64,000 nt of DNA from Limnoperna fortunei (GCA_944474755.1 OX104122.1:26563956-26627955); one strand, 5' to 3'. Positions 12,533 to 24,646 are shown, counted from the stretch's first letter. Notes: generated from the sequence alone by a model not told the origin. Made by a program: numbers and translations.

Positions 12533-12931
12533 AATTCAAAATGTTTGCCCTTTTTCCATCTTCCTCTAAATGATTGAGGGGGCCTCGGTGGCCTATTGTT
12601 TATGGTAGTCTACTATTGATCACATTGTCTGTCAACACCGAGGTTGCGGGTTCGAGTCTGAAGGCGGGCAGGGTGCACTCGACTTAATTGACAAGGATTG
12701 CCACTTTTCCTACCGAAGGACCGGGGTTTTCTCCGGGTACTCCGGCTTCCTCCTCCAGTAAAAACTGGACGCCATGATATAGCTGCAAAAATTGATGAAA
12801 GTGGCGTTAAACAATATTTAAACAAACAAACAAACAAATCTAATTGATATTTAACTTATTCTCGTCATGAATAAAGCTGTACACCTTCGCTGAAAGAAAA
12901 GCAAGCATCCAATCAATCAATCAATGAAATA
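12533..12931 (+). mobile_element. SINE-like element, family 2, split by a tRNA-type SINE
   Basis: The element body (TGCCCTTTTTCCATCTTCC) breaks at about 12579 and resumes at 12839 (TTAACTTATTCTCGTC) to the CCAATCAATCAATC tail. The gap is exactly a complete tRNA-type SINE, so the order of insertion is clear. Confidence 0.7.
12580..12838 (+). mobile_element. tRNA-type SINE, full length
   Basis: Head GCCTCGGTGGCCTATTG, B box GGTTCGAGTCT, core TTTTCTCCGGGTACTCCGGC, ends AAACAAACAAACAAACAAAT. It is inserted in a family-2 element. Confidence 0.88.
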
Positions 12932-13150
12932 AGTTATTCAAATTGAATGAAAATCTTTTAAAGGGTACGTTTTGAAAAGGTTCTGTTTTATCGATATGAC
13001 TGTAATGACAATTTTCAAACCGATCTTCATAGATCTAGGGAATTAATGACGTTTTGTTAAAAAAATTTCGTACTATAACACGTGTCTATCTGTAACACAT
13101 TTTTACGCTTAACTGCAGTATTCACAGACAAATCTCCCCGGCGTTATTAG

Positions 13151-13345
13151 GGCCTCAGTGGCTGATTGGTTAGTCATCTACTAGTTATTACATGACTACA
13201 AACAGGTTGCGGATTTTCGAACGACTGCAGATAGGGTGTGCCCGACTCCAACTGTATTGACTTGTCCGTTTTAACCAGTGTACTCCGGCTTCCTCTCACC
13301 CCACCCCCAATAAAAAATGGACGCCATGAAATAAATCAAACAATC
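13151..13345 (+). mobile_element. tRNA-type SINE, decayed
   Basis: GGCCTCAGTGGCTGATTGGT head, GTGTACTCCGGCTTCC core, TGGACGCCATGAAATAAATC near the end. The same insertion is present, inverted, at 15730-15848, because both lie in copies of one larger element. Confidence 0.8.
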
Positions 13346-15177
13346 GAGCGTAATTGTAATTATACTTTTTAATTTCTTTTATGCCTGTCAAGTAAAACTT
13401 GTGACCAGAATCGCTGTATATTTTACAATACAACTTTTTGTTTAGTAAACAATTTGTTTTGATTGACAATGCTTGTTCAATAGTTCAACAATTTTTTATA
13501 CACAACAGTTTTATAATTGTATTTAAAATGTTGTAGACTAAATAAAAACACGTAGGCATACCATTAAGTAACTAGTAATGATGTCAAAAAGAGGTCACGT
13601 CCTTTCCTAAATGAAAATAAATCTGTTACTGATTGGGGGAGTCGAGTCGGCTTAATATACGACAAAAATATACATGTAACACGCCGCAGAAAATAAAATA
13701 GGCCGAATCACGAGTCGCGAAAATAAAACAAGAGAATCAATAAAGGATTACGAAAATAAAATATTTACCTCGTCGCTACTGATGTGCCTCAAATCGAAGT
13801 TTTTTTAAGGTTTACAGGGCGCAACCCGCAAATATGTCCCGTTTTAAAGAAATTTGCTTTATTATATAATATAAAGAAAATATTTTTTTCTTTAAATATG
13901 TTTACTTATGTTATTTTTCAGAACGAGACATTGTATTAACTATTCTTTTAAATACTTGCGTTTATTTTATTATAAATTTTATTATAAATGCATATATAAT
14001 ATAAAAATCACGCAGAATTCGTTTTATCTTTAAATTCGTATCCGTCAATAAACTGACCGATTTATGCATATAATTAACTGACGGATTCTGGATCGCACTG
14101 ATTGAACTGATCGCTGACGGTTACCAAGGTAATGACGGATTCATAATTTTGGACGGATGTTTTCATCATCAATCAGTCAGCGATCCGTCAGCATTCCAAA
14201 ATCCGTCACCAATCAGTTATCAATCAGTCAAAGTGTTGCGTTTACGGGTGCAAGTACTGTAGGCTTCAATGCAAGATATAGATAATCTGGACTGGTCCTG
14301 CAGTTGGGGTCAGTTCGAAAAACTGGTTTCTATAAATTTGCGCTCAATGTAATCTTTTGTCAAATATACTTTAATTGAAATTAACAATTACGTCGTTCAA
14401 TTTAATAATGTCAAAATAACATAAACATGATTTATGTATTGCACACAAAATAGCCTCTTATTCTGGATTTCCATTTTTCAAAAGCTACGCTCATCGATAG
14501 CACTATCACAAAAAGACATAGTACCAGGATAAAAATGTTCTCCCTTTATTATTAACTTCTGTAAAGAAAATACCAAAATATATATTTTTTCTATCATCCA
14601 AGCATTTCTGCAATCCAAGTCCAAAATCGGCATGGTCCGCGTTTAGATGATTGTATAAAAGTTTCCTAAATATAGTATCATATAGTTCCCTACAGTCAAA
14701 TTACAGCAATTTTAATTTTTAATAATTCTATTCATGCTGTTATTTATTTATATTAAGTGCTTTGATTGGATAAAAACATTTAAATGACGTCATCTCAGAT
14801 AATTTATATTGACATTTCCTCTGAGCGGACTACTTTCAGTATCCAAAGTAACCATATGGCGTCCTCTTAGCGTATCGTCATGGAGAGGGTACAATGTTTT
14901 GTCTTCTGTAATGATTTCCAATTAAATTGATTGAGATTTCAAATAAAATATAATATAAATACAAGTTAGTGTTTCATTTTTTATTTTTTCTATCAGTATC
15001 TACAGAACCGCGATTCCTTTGGTACTATGTTTTGCATATCCCTACGCTTTCTGGACTAGGTACGTTTTTAGGTCTAGATGGGTTTCGGTTACTGTTTTTG
15101 CTGTTTTAAAAATCGCAAGGATTGTTTCACAGAATTATAAGGATTAAACACTGGGTTTTATGAAATTATCAATGTGT

Positions 15178-15254
15178 AAACTCCGGTGACTCTCACAAAC
15201 TTGACATAAAGTCCTTCGGACTTTATTAAGTTTGTGAGTGAGTCGCCGGAGTTT
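15178..15254. mobile_element. Near-perfect 77-bp hairpin
   Basis: AAACTCCGGTGACTCTCACA is matched by TGTGAGTGAGTCGCCGGAGT at the other side; the loop is ATAAAGTCCTTCGGACTTTA, itself a hairpin. It abuts the truncated end of copy 2 of the large element. Confidence 0.8.
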
Positions 15255-15729
15255 CTGTGACCTGTTACAGGTATATTTTTTGGTGACCTGTTACATGTAT
15301 ATTTTTTGTATATATTTGGCCGACCCGTCCCCCAACTCAGTAACAAATTTATTTCGCGGTTAGCAAAGGGCATGGCCTCTTTTTTACATGCAGCTAGAAA
15401 AAAAAAACAAGTTACTTGTGTGCCTGCATGTTTTAAATTAATTTACAACATTTTTAAATTCAATTATCAAACTGTCATGTATAAACAATTGTTGAACTGT
15501 TAAACCAGCATTGTCAATCAAAACACATTGTTGACTAAACATAAAGTTGAACATATTGTAAAATACACATCGATTCTTGTCTTTTTTTACGTACAATTAA
15601 CTTAGTTAAAAAGTACTATATATTACAGTTACTTTGGATTGTTTATGGGTTGCATCAAAATTTCAGTTATTTCAGAGCTTCCAGTTTTATTGTGGGTGGA
15701 GTTAGAGGAAGACTGAGTATAGGTTAAAA

Positions 15730-15848
15730 CCGACAATCCTTGTCAATTAAGTTGGAGTCGAGCACACCCTACTTGCAGTAATAAAAAAATCCGCAACCTC
15801 TGTCAGGCATGTGATCAAAAGTAGATGACCAACTAATCAGCCACCTAA
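15730..15848 (-). mobile_element. tRNA-type SINE, decayed, inverted twin of 13151-13345
   Basis: Reverse strand reads the SINE head and its start of body (GGGCTTAGGTGGCTGATTAG, GGTGTGCTCGACTCCAAC). It was inherited with the surrounding larger repeat, not by a separate insertion. Confidence 0.75.
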
Positions 15849-15934
15849 GCCCACAAAACGCTGGACATAAGAGTCTGCGAATACTGAAGTTTAGTGTAAA
15901 AATATGTTACACATAGACACGTTTTATTGTACGA

Positions 15935-16054
15935 TGTTTGTTTGTTTGTTTGATAGTGTTTAACGCCACTTTCAGCAAATTTTCTGCTATATCATGGCGT
16001 CCAGTTTTTATTGGGGGAGGAAGCGGGAGTACCCGGAGAAAACCCCCGACCTGC
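15935..16054 (-). mobile_element. tRNA-type SINE, 5'-truncated, with 12-bp target duplication
   Basis: Flanked by TTTATTGTACGA at 15923-15934 and 16055-16066. It holds only the core and tail (minus strand GGGTTTTCTCCGGGTACTCC to CAAACAAACAAACA). The 5' truncation with an intact target duplication is typical of LINE-driven retrotransposition. Confidence 0.88.
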
Positions 16055-16203
16055 TTTATTGTACGAAATAGTAGTATTTTAAAAGAAACTTCATTTATTC
16101 TTTAGAGATCGGTTTAAACATTGTCATAACAGTCACATTTATCAAACAGAACCTTTTCAAAACTGGACATTTAAAAGATCGTTCGTCAATTTGAATAATA
16201 ACT

Positions 16204-16205
16204 TA

Positions 16206-16292
<87 letters not shown>

Positions 16293-16317
16293 TACTTCCC
16301 GCGAGCAGTATAGTCAG
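16204..16317 (-). mobile_element. SINE-like element, family 2, 3' part with long (TTGA)n tail
   Basis: About 21 copies of TTGA form the tail (16204-16290), followed by GCGAGCAGTATAGTCAGC. The rest of the same copy continues at 19337, the two halves being separated by the 16326-19328 element. Confidence 0.7.
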
Positions 16318-17358
16318 CTTTATTCGGTTACTCCAAAAACGTCTACTTGCAAAATAAACTTCTAATTAAGAAATGGGGATTAAGAGGCCCGTTGAAGGGT
16401 ATGATTTTGTTTTAACTTAACTGAATTCATATGGTTGAAAAATGAAATATGAACACAATTTCCAGTTTTAAAAAATTATTTAAAAAAAACTGTCTTTAAC
16501 ATAACAAGATTGATTTGATATTTTTTGCTTCACCATTGAAAAGTGTTCCCAACAGAAAATTTAATGAAATATATATAAACAATATACATATTAAACTTAA
16601 AAAACTTAATAACAGAATTCAATAAGATGAGCGACAGCAATCATAAAGGGATCTAAGTAGAAAATTTTCGAAAATTAGATTTTTGCAGAAGTGTGATCCT
16701 GATACATCGAAATATTTCGATCAAAAGTTGCATCTTATTTTCTCAAAGTTGAAATCCGCCAATCTGCAATCACTATTGTCGGACGTCATCAATTTTCAAG
16801 ATTTTGCATAGAACATTCACATTATAAACTCGTATTTCGAGGTAGTCTTTTAAAATGATTTGATTCGAAAATGACTCGGATGAAAGTTAAATGTTAACAT
16901 ATACCCACAATCATCATTTTGTAATATTCTGCTCTGTTCGGTAGGTACCCTGTCATTTTTTGAGATTTCTTCCAGTTTGACACAAAAGGAAATTTCAACG
17001 AAATTAAATTTGTACAAATATAATTTTAGACACCAAAAATAAAAGGAATGTGACCTAACCAACTAGCGGTGGACAAATCTTATCCCTTTATTGTTTTCTA
17101 AGATATTAGCGGATCATTTGGAACAAATATAGATAAACCAATCGGTTCAATAATTCTAAGAAGACGTGATAAGAACAGCATACCGAGTTAAATCCTGTTT
17201 TGAAAAAAAGAGAAACATTCTTCATTCTACATTGCTCAACAAGAATCACGCTACTTTATAAATTTTACGAAATAATACAAGTAAACATGTTCCCTGAATA
17301 TACAATCCATAGAAAGAACTTTGCACTTTAATTTGAAACCTATGTAAATGAGAAATAT

Positions 17359-17640
17359 TTATTTAATTTTTCATATTACAAACGTGCATAAAGAGAATTT
17401 ACAGAAAGTACTATCGTTTTAGGATTTGTCTCCTATTACCCAAATAATCCAAATATATAATATTATCATGCATAAATATTTCCAGTTGCTGATTTAAAAG
17501 ATAAGTTCAAATATCATTTATTTTAATTTTTCATGTTACAAACGTGTATAAAGAGAATTTACAGAAAGGACTATCGTTCAGGGATTAGTCTCCTATTATT
17601 CAAATAATCCAAATATAAAATATTATCATAAATAATAGTA
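17359..17640 (+). repeat. Direct repeat, two units of about 165 bp
   Basis: AAGAGAATTTACAGAAAGTA at about 17390 and AAGAGAATTTACAGAAAGGA at about 17551, both followed by CTATCGTT, GTCTCCTATTA and AAATAATCCAAATATA. Confidence 0.85.
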
Positions 17641-18256
17641 ACCAAATGCATGCGTCATTTGCTGTCTGCGGGTTAAAGAGAACGATGATTTACACACCAT
17701 GACTTGTGACAAAACCAAACTGGTAAATTTATAAGTTCCGCATGAACCTATTTATCAATAAGTTATACTAGTCCCAGAAGAGAATGGCATATGAAAAATT
17801 CTTGTTGTTACAATTTAATGTAAACGTGTAATTTTCACTAATTGCGATTTAAACGGATTAACACCATTATCTGCTTTAAACAGGTTGTCAACTAAAGTTC
17901 AGCCAGATAAAGAATGAATTTTGTTTATCTATAAAACAAAATAATTTATTTAGAATTGGCCGCATGCATGTTGAAATAGAGGGGTGGTCTAATTCACGGT
18001 TGAGATAAGTACAGCCTCGGGATCAAGCATTTCACTGTACGTGAGAGGAAATCATTTTATTATATAGATAGAGATGAAATATCGAATTTTTCCGAGTGAC
18101 AGAAATCACGGTAAATCACATGTGAAAATTATCGTTTATTTTCACTCTCGGGTTTTTTCCCGCCAAAACGTCACAATGGTTTTGTACTGTACAGATATTC
18201 ATCCGCCGTTCATAAAATTTAGGATTAGGAATTAAAATTTTACGAAAACAATTTTG

Positions 18257-18442
18257 ATCTATTTAATAAATAGGATAATCAATTGGGCATCGTGAATATC
18301 CAAAATATGATCACTCGTGCAGCATAAAGCATCAGATTAAACTCGTGCGCGGAACAAGTTCCGCGCACTCGTTTAATCAGATGCGTTATGCGGCACTCGT
18401 GATCATATTTTAGATATTCACTCCGCCCAATTAATTATCCTA
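18257..18442. mobile_element. Palindrome of about 185 bp
   Basis: Arms meet at GCGCGGAACAAGTTCCGCGC near 18355. Outer pairs include TAGGATAATC/GATTATCCTA-like ends, GATCACTCGTGC/GCACTCGTGATC and TCAGATTAAACTCG/CGTTTAATCAGA. It lies inside the 3-kb element. Confidence 0.85.
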
Positions 18443-19336
18443 TAAATCCCTTTAGATCAAGACATGTAAACAAGAATTTATATACATAAATCTCAGACTG
18501 TTATGCTGAGTTCTGTGTGGTGATGCTGATACTTCTCTCGAGAATTTCCAATCAGTGCCATTCGAAGGGGAGGGGTTTTGTTGGATCCGATCGCACCTCT
18601 TATTACAAAAATACTGTTATGTTACCGATAATTCTGAAAACTTTTAATCATTACAATGTATCACAACAACGAACAAACGAGTGATCAAATAAGCCGTCCA
18701 TTTCACGGTATTTTGCGTTTGATAAATATTTTCAAAGTTTTATTTTGACGACGGTTTTAGCGTAACGTTCTCTGCGAAAGTCCCTTTATGAATGACGTCG
18801 CTAAAATCAGATAAAACTATTCCAGCTTACAGAGTTTTTGCAAGACATTTGGAGTAATAAATTAATAAATCACAAATGACCACTAGTTAAACTCATTCAT
18901 GATTCATAATCAAAATGATTTCGCGAGTGTCTAAATCATGATGTCAAAATATCGTCTCTTTGGTTGACAACAATCTTTCAGCAAGAAAATCCTCAACTTT
19001 TGGTAAGTAAATGTGAATTTGACATCGATTTTTCATTTATATCGTGAAGTAAAAACAAATAAAATGATTGTTTCATTATGTTTGTATATTTTGATGTTTA
19101 ATATTCTTCAAACACCTCAGCAGTTTATATGTTTTAGTATGTAAGGGCTATTCTCGAAACGTCTAATTGCAAAATATAAATTATTGTACACATTTTTTTG
19201 CATGAGACGTTTACTAGAAAAGTATTTATTATTTTACAGGTAAATTACAGGTAAAACCTTCAACGGACATCTTAATCCCCATTTTTAATCATATGTTTAT
19301 TTTCCGATAAGACGTTTTGGGAACACCCCTTTATTC

Positions 19337-19612
19337 AGGACGAGAACAAGTTTAGAAACAATGAGTTAAGGAAAGATGGACCAAAGGGCAAAAATTTAGA
19401 ATTCCACTGGAAAACTAAGGGGTATGTATAGGCGGATAATTTACCTTTCTGAGCCTATTCTTTTTTGAAATCTACAAATGGGACCTTTATCGTGCATGAA
19501 CCGTGGCACTCTCCTAACACTTCACTCACTATGATCAACGGCCAGGCGTTTCCGTATTATGAATCCCCCCAAACCGGAGGACGTCCCCTATTCTACCTGT
19601 TGACGCGCTTTT
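19337..19612 (-). mobile_element. SINE-like element, family 2, 5' part of the split copy
   Basis: It continues the 16204-16317 half: AGGACGAGAACAAGTTTAG, then GGCACTCTCCTAACAC and GGCCAGGCGTTTCCGTATTA. The two halves join cleanly once the intervening 3-kb insertion and one copy of its 8-bp duplication are removed. Confidence 0.7.
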
Positions 19613-19739
19613 GCAGCTCTGTAATGAATCCTAGAAACTTATTTCAAATACTAACGATTTTTAAGGAAAACATTTATACTTTTTCTATCATTAAATATCG
19701 AACGCCTGTAACAGACAATCGTAAAATATCATTTTCCAT

Positions 19740-19808
19740 CATCCTCACAAGTCAGGGTTTTTGTGTCCACATGACTTGTGGATACAGAAACCCTGACTTG
19801 TGAGGATG
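19740..19808. mobile_element. 69-bp hairpin element with 9-bp target duplication
   Basis: Flanked by ATTTTCCAT at 19731-19739 and 19809-19817. Arms CATCCTCACAAGTCAGGGTT and its inverse, GTGTCCAC/GTGGATAC within, 7-base loop. A related partial copy is at 34042-34078. Confidence 0.87.
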
Positions 19809-20115
19809 ATTTTCCATGAACGTCAACTATGGCAAAAATGCGAACAGCAGAATTGAATTTAATCTTGTACGCTTACATTTTCGCATCTTGAACTCATAAG
19901 TATCTACATACGAGCATGTTTATTAGTTATTCTTTTTTAAAATAAGATTTAATTCTCATAAATTCATGTGACACAATGAAATAGCGTGTAAAATATGTTT
20001 TCGCTTCTGTCGTAAATCTTTTTTGTTTCATACCCAGGAATTCTTTGAAATTGTGGCATAGAAAGAAAGCTTCGATCAAACTGCAACAAATGATCTTTTT
20101 AAGTATTTATAATAA

Positions 20116-20360
20116 AAAACTCGACCTTGGTGGTTAAGGTAGCAGTAATCTACTATTGATCACCGAGGTTGTTCGTATGACTCTTGCAGCGAGAGGGTGT
20201 GGTCGACTCATCCCTAAATTTGAAAAGAGTACCAGTTTTCCTGTCGAAAGTCGTCGGTTTAGCTGGTTACTCCAGCTCTTCCCTATACACACTCGACCCC
20301 ATATTATAAATCGCATATAATTTTTAAAATGGTGTTAAATAAACTTCAAACAAACATATA
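20116..20360 (+). mobile_element. tRNA-type SINE, decayed
   Basis: GACCTTGGTGGTTAAGGTAG head, GGGTGTGGTCGACTCATCC, TTTTCCTGTCGAAAG, ending AACTTCAAACAAACA. Confidence 0.7.
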
Positions 20361-21931
20361 TACAAATAATGCTAACGCTAACTCGCGAAGTGAGAAAAAA
20401 AATGATGATTCCGCCTTCACGTTTTTCGTCTTTCGCGCTTTTTCCGCTTTTAATGACAAATACGAGAGGTACGCCTTGGCAAGTATTTTTTGAAGTCATT
20501 GTGCGTATTTTTTTTAATTCATTGTTTTTTTTAAATATTTTTTTTTATAAAATGACACTATGTGATGTTTATATTCCGTCACAGATGCATTAGAAATAGA
20601 TTGGGTGAATTTCCATTTAAGTCATTTTTAACTTAAGACTAGTTTAAGCCTTATTTTTAGGTAAAACGAGCCATAAATGAGGAAATAACAGTTGCCATTT
20701 TAAAACTAATATTTGCGAGTGAAACGAATTTCCACATTTCGAAATATTTATTTTACTCACAGGAAGTTGAATGGACTGCATGAAGCGATCAGTCCAATCA
20801 ATCCGTCAGATCATTCAAATCGTTCAAAATCCGTCAATTTGACCGATGGACGGATTGGAAACAATTTGACTGATCTGACTGATTGATAACTTATTGCTGA
20901 CGGATTTTGGGACGCTGACGGATTGCTAAAAGTGTTGCGTTTTAAATCTCAAGTACTGTAATAAATCGTACAAACGATTTAATAAACCGTACAAACGAAA
21001 TAAATATTTTTTTTCTTTTTGCTGTTTGGCACGAATAAGCCGTCGTATTCTATAGTACTACAAGTTGAAGAAATTTTTGAATTACGGAAAAGTATCAGAA
21101 TGTATGGTATTGTGTATTTGGGAGATTTTTACACATCTAAACGCTGACCATGCCGATTTTTTTTCCCAAAGAGCAAAGTGGTGTCCTAAAGGGAAATTGC
21201 CGATAAACAGAAGAAATGTGCAAATCCACATTTTATGAAAGAATGAATTTGTGCATGATTATCAAAAATAGGTTACTATCGAAAACAGGTTAATCATAGT
21301 AAGAACAACTATATGAACAGTGTAAGGCAGGCATATAAGGCATATTTGTGCATATGGCCCAATATGTACTAAATACAATGTCAGGGTTTTCAGACACCGC
21401 ATTATGTTACTATTTTTATACATTACGAAATGTCTTTTTTATACATTAACATACTAATGTGTGTAAGCTGAAATGTATATTTCTTGTGAACAGAATTTTA
21501 TAATTAGAAGCTTATTTTAAGATTCTTGGATTATAAAATCTCATTATCAAGTAACCATCGTTAAAAACGTCAAATTAAATTGAAGTCGGTCAATGCAATA
21601 AAATATATTAGCTGTTTTTTTAACTTAGAGAAAATTTTAGTTATCTAAAAATTTGAAGTCAACCGAATTCATTTTTTAAAATTCAATCACCACAATTTTA
21701 GACTTTTTGGAAACGTCTTATTGATATTTACTGCGGTACATTAACTTCAGTCAGAGAACTAATACATTCTAAACAAAGATAAATGTTTTAAATCGGAATT
21801 CACATGCAGATGATTATTTTCCAATATTAAAACTGAGTTGTTAACTTTCGCTCAGAACGAATTACAATACACTAACGAGTTTAGTGTATCTCGTTATGGA
21901 TTCATAATTACAATATTAGTAAGGCAGGTTA

Positions 21932-22360
21932 CAATTATTACACCCAGTTCAGTGCGTTAAGAAAAACAATTATATTGGTTAATATATCTGTGACTCGATT
22001 TATACAGCCGTTGTTTACACCACGATGTCATGAAATGTTTGTCGCTTGTTGTGGCAATTAATGTTTTGGGATACACTAATTACACCCAGTTCAGTGCGCT
22101 AAGAAAAACAATTATATGGGTTAATATATCTGTGACTCGATTTATACAGCAGTTGTTAACACCACGATGTCATGAAATGTTTGTCGCTTGTTGTGGCAAT
22201 TAATGTTTTGGGATACACTAATTACACCCAGTTCAGTGCGCTAAGAAAAACAATTATATGGGTTAATATATCTGTGATTCGATTTATACAGCAGTTGTTT
22301 ACACCACGATGTCATGGAATGTTTGTTGCTTGTTGTGGCAAATTAATATTTTGGGTGACG
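21932..22360 (+). repeat. Three tandem copies of a 141-bp unit
   Basis: ACACCCAGTTCAGTGCG recurs at about 21941, 22083 and 22225, each followed by TAAGAAAAACAATTATAT, CTGTGACTCGATTTATACAG and CACCACGATGTCATG. Confidence 0.92.
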
Positions 22361-23911
22361 TTTTGGGTCACTATCTAAACATGTGTTATTCGATTCTTCT
22401 GTCAACTATTAGCCAGTACTCAAGCTAGAGCTGTACTAATTCGTTACACAGAGGACTAAACAGTGTCAAATCCAATAGTAATATTCACAAATAAAAGAAT
22501 GGGTCCTACAACTCAATTCGTTTTTTTAATCTTTTGAAGCAATTAGTATTTTTTTACATTTTAAAAAAGTAATGGTTAACAGCATTAGTTGGAACAAATC
22601 ATTACAAATTCATGAATCTATACTAGTACATGTATTTGTAAAGATTGTAACGCATCTCTATCGTATATTGATCAGTCCAAGAAGTTGTACAATTTTTTTT
22701 CGAAAAAAAACCCCATATAATATGTTTTACTATTTCGTCCATCTGACTATTTTCTTGCCTTTAACGTGAGAAAAAGGCGTTAATATAATTTACTAACTCC
22801 CGTGTTACGCCAATGTTTACTGGCTGTCGATTACGATGTTTACACCCTTATGAAAAAAAAACCGTTAAAAACGTTTAAAACAATTAGTTGTGAGTACCAA
22901 GATTTGCTATGGTTCGTATAACTTTTATAGATTTAACATGTTTCAACACAAACAAATAATTTGAATAAACAAACACTTTTCCCTAATTTTGCATGCACAT
23001 CGCCGTGGAATGATTAAGTCTTGTACGAGATATTATGGAACTTTTTTTTAATCTAAATTTAATGTAATGTTATCATGATAGAAGAAATAAACAACTTTTC
23101 TTTGCCATAAAATACAATTAAATTCGTTATTAACGTTGTCACACAAACTATTCTTTAATTCTAATATTGCGTGAATTCTGTAACATTAAATTCCAATAAA
23201 GGAAATTACACATTCCAATTATTTAACCAATAATTTAAGATTAAGAATCTATGTAAATTATTCATTAACAAAGAAACTATTTCTTTGTAAAGAACATAAA
23301 TCAAATTGTTTTTGTACTTGATGCATTGATATCGTATAATACAACATTACTTTATTAAAGTATAAAAGTGCACACAGTCCTAAGGAGGATGTAAGAGAAA
23401 CACTGTTAGATATACCTGTTAAATTTTGATTTTTAATTCGAACAGATTTTTCTGATTCGAACTCGCACGGCTGAGACACTATTGCACTCATTCGATGAGA
23501 ACGAATAATCGTACGTTCGCTTTTTTGGCGAAGTAAATCCGACAAATCACAAAACTAACTTCGGATTATAACGGCATTGAAATTCGGCCTACCGTTCGAT
23601 ATATCTAGCGCCGTTATATCAAATAATCAGATTTTTATACAGTAATTTACACTTCAAACAAACACTTCTTTAAAACCAACTCGTGAAGTCGTAGTTCACT
23701 GCATTTTACAGATAAAACGTCATAAAAGATACCACGGTTAATAGAATTTATTACGTGTTTCGTCAATCAAGACTCATCAGTAGCGCTCAAACGCAAACAA
23801 TATTTAAAATCCAAATGATTAAGATGTTGTAGAGCTTTTATCACCAAAATTCCAAAACGTTATACCAAATCCGGCTAATGCTATCTACACCTTGAAAATA
23901 TAAAAACTTTA

Positions 23912-24344
23912 AGGCCCTTTCACTCAGCCCTCCACGGGCGTATCGCGGCCGAATCACGGCCAAAAATTTCTGCCCATGAAGCAGACGCTGTTGGACGCTT
24001 TGAGGTCGCGATAAAGACGCGATACAGCCGTACTTTACCCGTCGTTTCACGCGGTAAGAAATTCACACGCGGTTGGCCGCGTGAAAAAATTTTGGGCTGC
24101 CCAAAAATTTAGACCGCGGGAAATCGCGGGCGGTACACGCGGTACGCACGCGGTAAAGACGCGGTACAGACACGGAACGAACGTACTAGGACGTGCTACG
24201 GAGTCTGTTCCGCGGGCGTACCACGGTTAAACCGCGGGTAAGCAAATTTTGCACATTTTCCACCACGGGCAAACGCGGGCACAAAAAAAAAAATCACGAA
24301 ATTTTACCCGCGATACAGACGCGAAAGGCTGTGTGACAGGCCCT
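23912..24344. mobile_element. GC-rich 433-bp element, PIF/Harbinger-like ends
   Basis: Flanked by TTA at 23909-23911 and 24345-24347; ends AGGCCCTTTCACTCAGCC and GGCTGTGTGACAGGCCCT. The body is full of CGCGG words (ACGCGGTA, CCGCGGG) and is strikingly GC- and CpG-rich for this window. A TWA 3-bp duplication is the Harbinger habit (inference). Confidence 0.78.
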
Positions 24345-24646
24345 TTAGAATTAAATTAATTTTCGAAATTTCATTGCAGTAAATTTAGACCATGACTATA
24401 TCGCAGAAAAAATCCAGATTTATTATTCAGGCTTTTACAAGAACACAACCTTGTAAGACTAATAACAATTAAAAGTCAAATTTTAGATCAAGCAAAAGTA
24501 TTCAATCCTAGTCCACCAACGTCTGCAGATTTTTGCAATTGTCGTAGTAGATGATTACAAGTAAGACGGAACTTTTGTACATTCACTACATGTGTGATCG
24601 AGTCTCAACCAAGTTTATGCTCGAGCGAATCAAAACCAATTGTCAA

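Larger units (their letters stand above)
9748..14259. mobile_element. Large TACAGT-ended element, copy 1 (4.5 kb)
   Basis: The ends are CAGTACTTGAGATT at 9748 and CAAGTACTG at 14259, each next to TA (9746-9747, 14260-14261), and AACGCAACAC lies just inside both. Both ends carry subterminal clusters of ATCCGTCAG and CAATCAGTC. TA flanks with CAGT ends are the pattern of Tc1/mariner-type elements, but no transposase frame is visible, so it is non-autonomous. It holds SINEs and a 1.1-kb dispersed repeat. Confidence 0.75.
16326..19328. mobile_element. 3.0-kb TIR element with 8-bp target duplication
   Basis: Flanked by CTTTATTC at 16318-16325 and 19329-19336. The inverted ends align for about 80 bp: ACTCCAAAAACGTCTACTTG at the left; TGTTCCCAAAACGTCTTATC read inward from the right; then AAATGGGGATTAAGA in both. 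It splits a family-2 SINE. No transposase frame is seen. The 8-bp duplication suggests hAT (inference). Confidence 0.8.
15255..20958. mobile_element. Large TACAGT-ended element, copy 2, inverted and truncated
   Basis: The right end CTCAAGTACTG at 20958 next to TA is the mirror of 9748. Inverted matches to copy 1: 20340-20958 with 9748-10560, 19880-20250 with 11805-12200, and 15305-16290 with 12900-13660. The far end is missing at about 15255. A 3-kb insertion (16326-19328) and a SINE lie in it. Confidence 0.75.

Noticed and set aside
12216..12533. 105-codon frame with a glycine run
   Set aside because: The glycine run is just the poly-G tract; the rest lies in repeat copy 1 and is not conserved as protein in inverted copy 2.
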